Shown: one piece after another, positions 5,728 through 6,351 of the stretch
Numbering within the stretch: position 1 is the stretch's first letter
How the letters are laid out: the number at the start of each line of letters is the position of its first letter
Assembly (NCBI GenBank): GCA_029266795.1
Contig: JAQSWE010000156.1
Location: 1-6,351 of the forward strand
DNA length: 6,351 nt
Reading direction: 5' to 3'
Source: Alphaproteobacteria bacterium
GTDB lineage: Bacteria > Pseudomonadota > Alphaproteobacteria > Micavibrionales > UBA2020
Position numbers and translations under genes: made by a program
The notes under the pieces: generated by a model
The model's input: only the letters and a program-made list of their open reading frames with translations
Told to the model about the DNA's origin: nothing
Databases searched by the model: none

Positions 5728-6351
5728 TTAAAAGAAACCCGAAAAATCAGGTTTCCACTCGCTGACACGCTTGTCGATCTCGAGCTGGCGCTCAAACGGT
5801 ATCCTGTCCATGGCGATCAGCGAGACGTAGACGGCATCTGGCCGCTCAGCCTTTTCCTTTTCGCGCAGGCGGTCGGACAGCCTGTCCCAGAAATATGCCT
5901 CTTCAAGGTCGCGCGGTACGCCGAGACCTTTCAGGTAAAGCATGGCGAGCGCATGCGCGCCTTCCCATCCGCCGATGCGGGCGGCGTCGCGGTACCATTT
6001 CGCAGCCTGCCTGAAATCCTGCTTCACGCCCATGCCGCCTTCATACATGCGTCCGAGTTCCATGAAGGAGGGCGGGTGAAACGCCTTCGCAGCCTTCAGG
6101 TGCCATTTGGCGGCTTGGCGCTGATCGGGTTTCACGCCCATCAGTCCGTATTGGTACGTTTCCGCCAGTTTTGCATAGGCATCGCTGGACCAGCTTTGTT
6201 CAATAAAATCGTCTTTTTTAGGGGGCGTCGCGGCCGCGCGTTTCAGCCAGTACTGCGCCTTCTTGTCGTCGATCGGGCGGTCATAGCCGAGGTCGTACCG
6301 CGCGGTGAGGTCGAGCATGGCAAGGATGCTGCCTTGCGCCGCAGCTTTTTC
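5728..6351 (-). CDS. Sel1-repeat protein, paralogue of the next gene (5' partial)
   Basis: The frame is open to the window edge, giving 207 visible residues (EKAAAQGSILAMLDL at the cut). The first in-frame ATG (6318) lies inside a Sel1 repeat, so the true start is outside; by analogy with its neighbour a signal peptide and about 75 residues are missing. Four Sel1-like repeats are visible: residues 7-40 (AMLDLTARYDLG...YWLKRA), 56-90 (DAYAKLAETYQYGL...KWHLKAA), 91-126 (SFMELGRMYEGGMG...KWYRDAA) and 127-161 (AHALAMLYLKGLGV...AYFWDRL). It aligns with the neighbour over its whole visible length, including the shared KPDQR, KWHLKAA and GVPRDL strings, but its C-terminal tail differs and has no cysteines. 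This indicates a tandem duplication. Role as a protein-interaction scaffold is inferred from the repeat family. Confidence 0.9.
   Translation of the reverse strand, partial: EKAAAQGSILAMLDLTARYDLGYDRPIDDKKAQYWLKRAAATPPKKDDFIEQSWSSDAYAKLAETYQYGLMGVKPDQRQAAKWHLKAAKAFHPPSFMELGRMYEGGMGVKQDFRQAAKWYRDAARIGGWEGAHALAMLYLKGLGVPRDLEEAYFWDRLSDRLREKEKAERPDAVYVSLIAMDRIPFERQLEIDKRVSEWKPDFSGFF

Overview
The window (6351 bases, fairly GC-rich with AT-rich gaps) looks like chromosomal DNA of a Gram-negative bacterium, most likely an alphaproteobacterium. The pointers are two lipoproteins with clear lipoboxes, a membrane-anchored beta-propeller protein, Sel1-repeat lipoproteins, a CCA-encoding tRNA-Thr and the codon choice. 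This placement is an inference from general style; there is no marker gene here that fixes the taxon. There is no sign of a phage, insertion sequence or CRISPR array.

Layout. Bases 1-99 are the glycine-rich C-terminal tail of a plus-strand gene that starts outside the window. It meets a minus-strand pair across a shared bidirectional terminator (127-150). That pair is a nitronate monooxygenase-like flavoprotein (623-1636), followed with a TTGA stop/start overlap by a small SnoaL/NTF2-like lipoprotein (150-626). Divergent from them, across a 101-base gap, is a plus-strand single-pass membrane protein with five PD40 (WD40-like) propeller motifs (1738-2841). A tRNA-Thr(GGU) gene follows at 2943-3017, with a candidate promoter in front of it.

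The right half is entirely minus strand. A tandem pair of related Sel1-repeat proteins lies at 5728-6351 (cut by the window edge) and 4852-5691 (a lipoprotein). After a 216-base gap with its own candidate promoter comes an unrecognised 494-residue protein (3151-4635). It has one membrane segment near each end and a large domain between them, and it is closed by a strong rho-independent terminator at 3096-3126.

How the genes fit together. Most proteins are predicted to lie in or on the envelope: two or three lipoproteins, the anchored propeller and the two-helix protein. Sel1 repeats and PD40 propellers are both protein-interaction scaffolds, so an envelope-associated function for this neighbourhood is reasonable but is inference only. 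The only gene with a recognisable enzymatic chemistry is the flavoprotein, and its usual active-site histidine position appears to be glutamine. The best candidate for something undescribed is the 494-residue protein, possibly acting with the Sel1 pair upstream of it.
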